Assembly (NCBI GenBank): GCA_903924005.1
Contig: CAIXZV010000119.1
Location: 1-6,674, forward strand
Source of the DNA: an uncultured Chloroflexota bacterium
Lineage (GTDB): Bacteria > Chloroflexota > Limnocylindria > Limnocylindrales > CSP1-4
DNA: 6,674 nt
Direction: 5' to 3'
The first letter of the stretch is position 1; each line of letters opens with the position of its first letter. The notes under the pieces were generated by a model. That model saw nothing but the letters and a program-made list of their open reading frames with translations, was not told the DNA's origin and ran no database searches. Of this stretch, positions 6,165-6,674 are shown one piece after another. Made by a program: the position numbers and the translations under genes.

Positions 6165-6674
6165 ATCAGCGGGTAGATGCGCTCGTTCTCGGGCGTGCCG
6201 TCTTTCGCCGACGCGTTGTACGCCCGCAGCGAGCCCCAACCCGGCGTGGCCAGCGAGTAGGGGAGGCTCGTCAGGAACGTGCCCCAGCAGCCGGTGCCGC
6301 ACGTGGCAGTGACCACTTGTGCCGCCAGCACGGTACCCGCCAGATCGCGCACCTGCACGATGAACTGCGCCTCGTACACGTTGGCGTACCCCTGGATCTG
6401 GAGCGGGCTGCCCGTGTGGCCGCTGCCCCACGCGGGCGCGTCCACAAAGATGGCCGGGAGCTGTTCGCTGAAGTCGGTGCGCTTGAGCGGACGCCGCAGG
6501 ACGCCCGCGGACGTGTGCGCGGCCACCACCGCGCTGTCCACCGTGATGCTGACCGCCGTGACCGCGGGGAACTGGGTGAGCGTGTAGACCACCTGGGCGA
6601 TCCGCTGAAGCGTGGCCTCGGCGCTGTTTGGAGCCAGGAACGCGCGCGACAGGGCCACGTGCGCCACCGGCCCA
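6137..6674 (-). CDS. GerMN-Gmad2 domain protein, C-terminal part (5' end outside window)
   Basis: The frame is open from the window edge to TAG (6139-6137), giving 178 residues. A GTG at 6667-6665 lies inside conserved domain sequence and is unlikely to be the true start. The first portion, with VAHVALSRAF, LQRIAQVVYTLTQF and AVTAVSITVD, matches the end of a GerMN domain. About 80 residues from PLQIQGYANVYEAQF through VRDLAGTVLAAQVVTA, CGTGCWGTF and WGSLRAYNASAKDG match the Gmad2 immunoglobulin-like fold, including its paired cysteines in CGTGC. Such proteins are usually secreted or lipid-anchored and were named from spore-germination proteins, but they also occur in non-sporulating bacteria. 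The molecular role is not established. No signal peptide can be checked because the N-terminus is missing. Nothing links it functionally to the nucleoside operon it converges on. Confidence 0.82.
   Translation of the reverse strand, partial: GPVAHVALSRAFLAPNSAEATLQRIAQVVYTLTQFPAVTAVSITVDSAVVAAHTSAGVLRRPLKRTDFSEQLPAIFVDAPAWGSGHTGSPLQIQGYANVYEAQFIVQVRDLAGTVLAAQVVTATCGTGCWGTFLTSLPYSLATPGWGSLRAYNASAKDGTPENERIYPLMLAPGQTAP

Noticed and set aside
5256..6431. Long open frame on the - strand (391 codons) opposite the second hydrolase.
   Set aside because: It is an antisense shadow of a clear hydrolase gene and the end of the GerMN-Gmad2 gene. Its translation is rich in Arg, Gly and His with no recognisable domain.
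6665..6667. GTG as the start of the GerMN-Gmad2 gene.
   Set aside because: The reading frame stays open to the window edge and the residues around it look like the interior of a GerMN domain, so the gene is cut by the window.
1..6674. Possible mobile element, CRISPR array, tRNA, riboswitch or defence genes.
   Set aside because: I found no transposase or integrase motifs, no spaced direct repeats, no tRNA-like cloverleaf and no long non-coding leader. All but about 100 bases are explained by the genes listed.

Overview
The window is high-GC DNA (roughly two thirds G+C by eye) that is almost fully coding. It holds most of a nucleoside uptake and salvage operon on the + strand, plus the 3' end of an unrelated gene converging on it from the - strand. 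The base composition, the TTG start, the length of the two permeases and the GerMN-Gmad2 protein at the right edge fit an actinomycete or a Chloroflexota-type bacterium. I cannot choose between these from the sequence alone.

Layout: (1) bases 1-69 are the last 22 codons of a gene, probably the BMP/Med-family substrate-binding lipoprotein of the transporter. (2) Bases 70-156 are a short gap with a very stable GC-rich hairpin (98-132). (3) 157-1662 encodes a double-domain sugar/nucleoside-type ABC ATPase. (4) 1659-2858 and 2855-4138 encode the two different membrane permeases. (5) 4156-5205 and 5202-6140 encode two tandem, related but diverged inosine-uridine-preferring nucleoside hydrolases. 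(6) On the - strand, 6137-6674 is the C-terminal part of a GerMN-Gmad2 protein that runs off the window.

The operon logic is simple. The binding protein captures a nucleoside outside the cell, the ATPase and two permeases import it, and the two cytosolic hydrolases cleave it to free base plus ribose. Within the operon the genes are coupled by 4-base overlaps (TTGA, ATGA, ATGA), apart from one 17-base gap between the second permease and the first hydrolase. The hairpin after the binding-protein gene probably lowers expression of the membrane and enzyme genes relative to the binding protein.

I saw no mobile element, CRISPR array, tRNA/rRNA gene or defence system. The content is mainly an ordinary metabolic operon. 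The points most worth a second look are the hairpin, the diverged hydrolase pair with an N-terminal extension on the first copy, and the CTAG overlap shared by the stop codons of the two converging genes.
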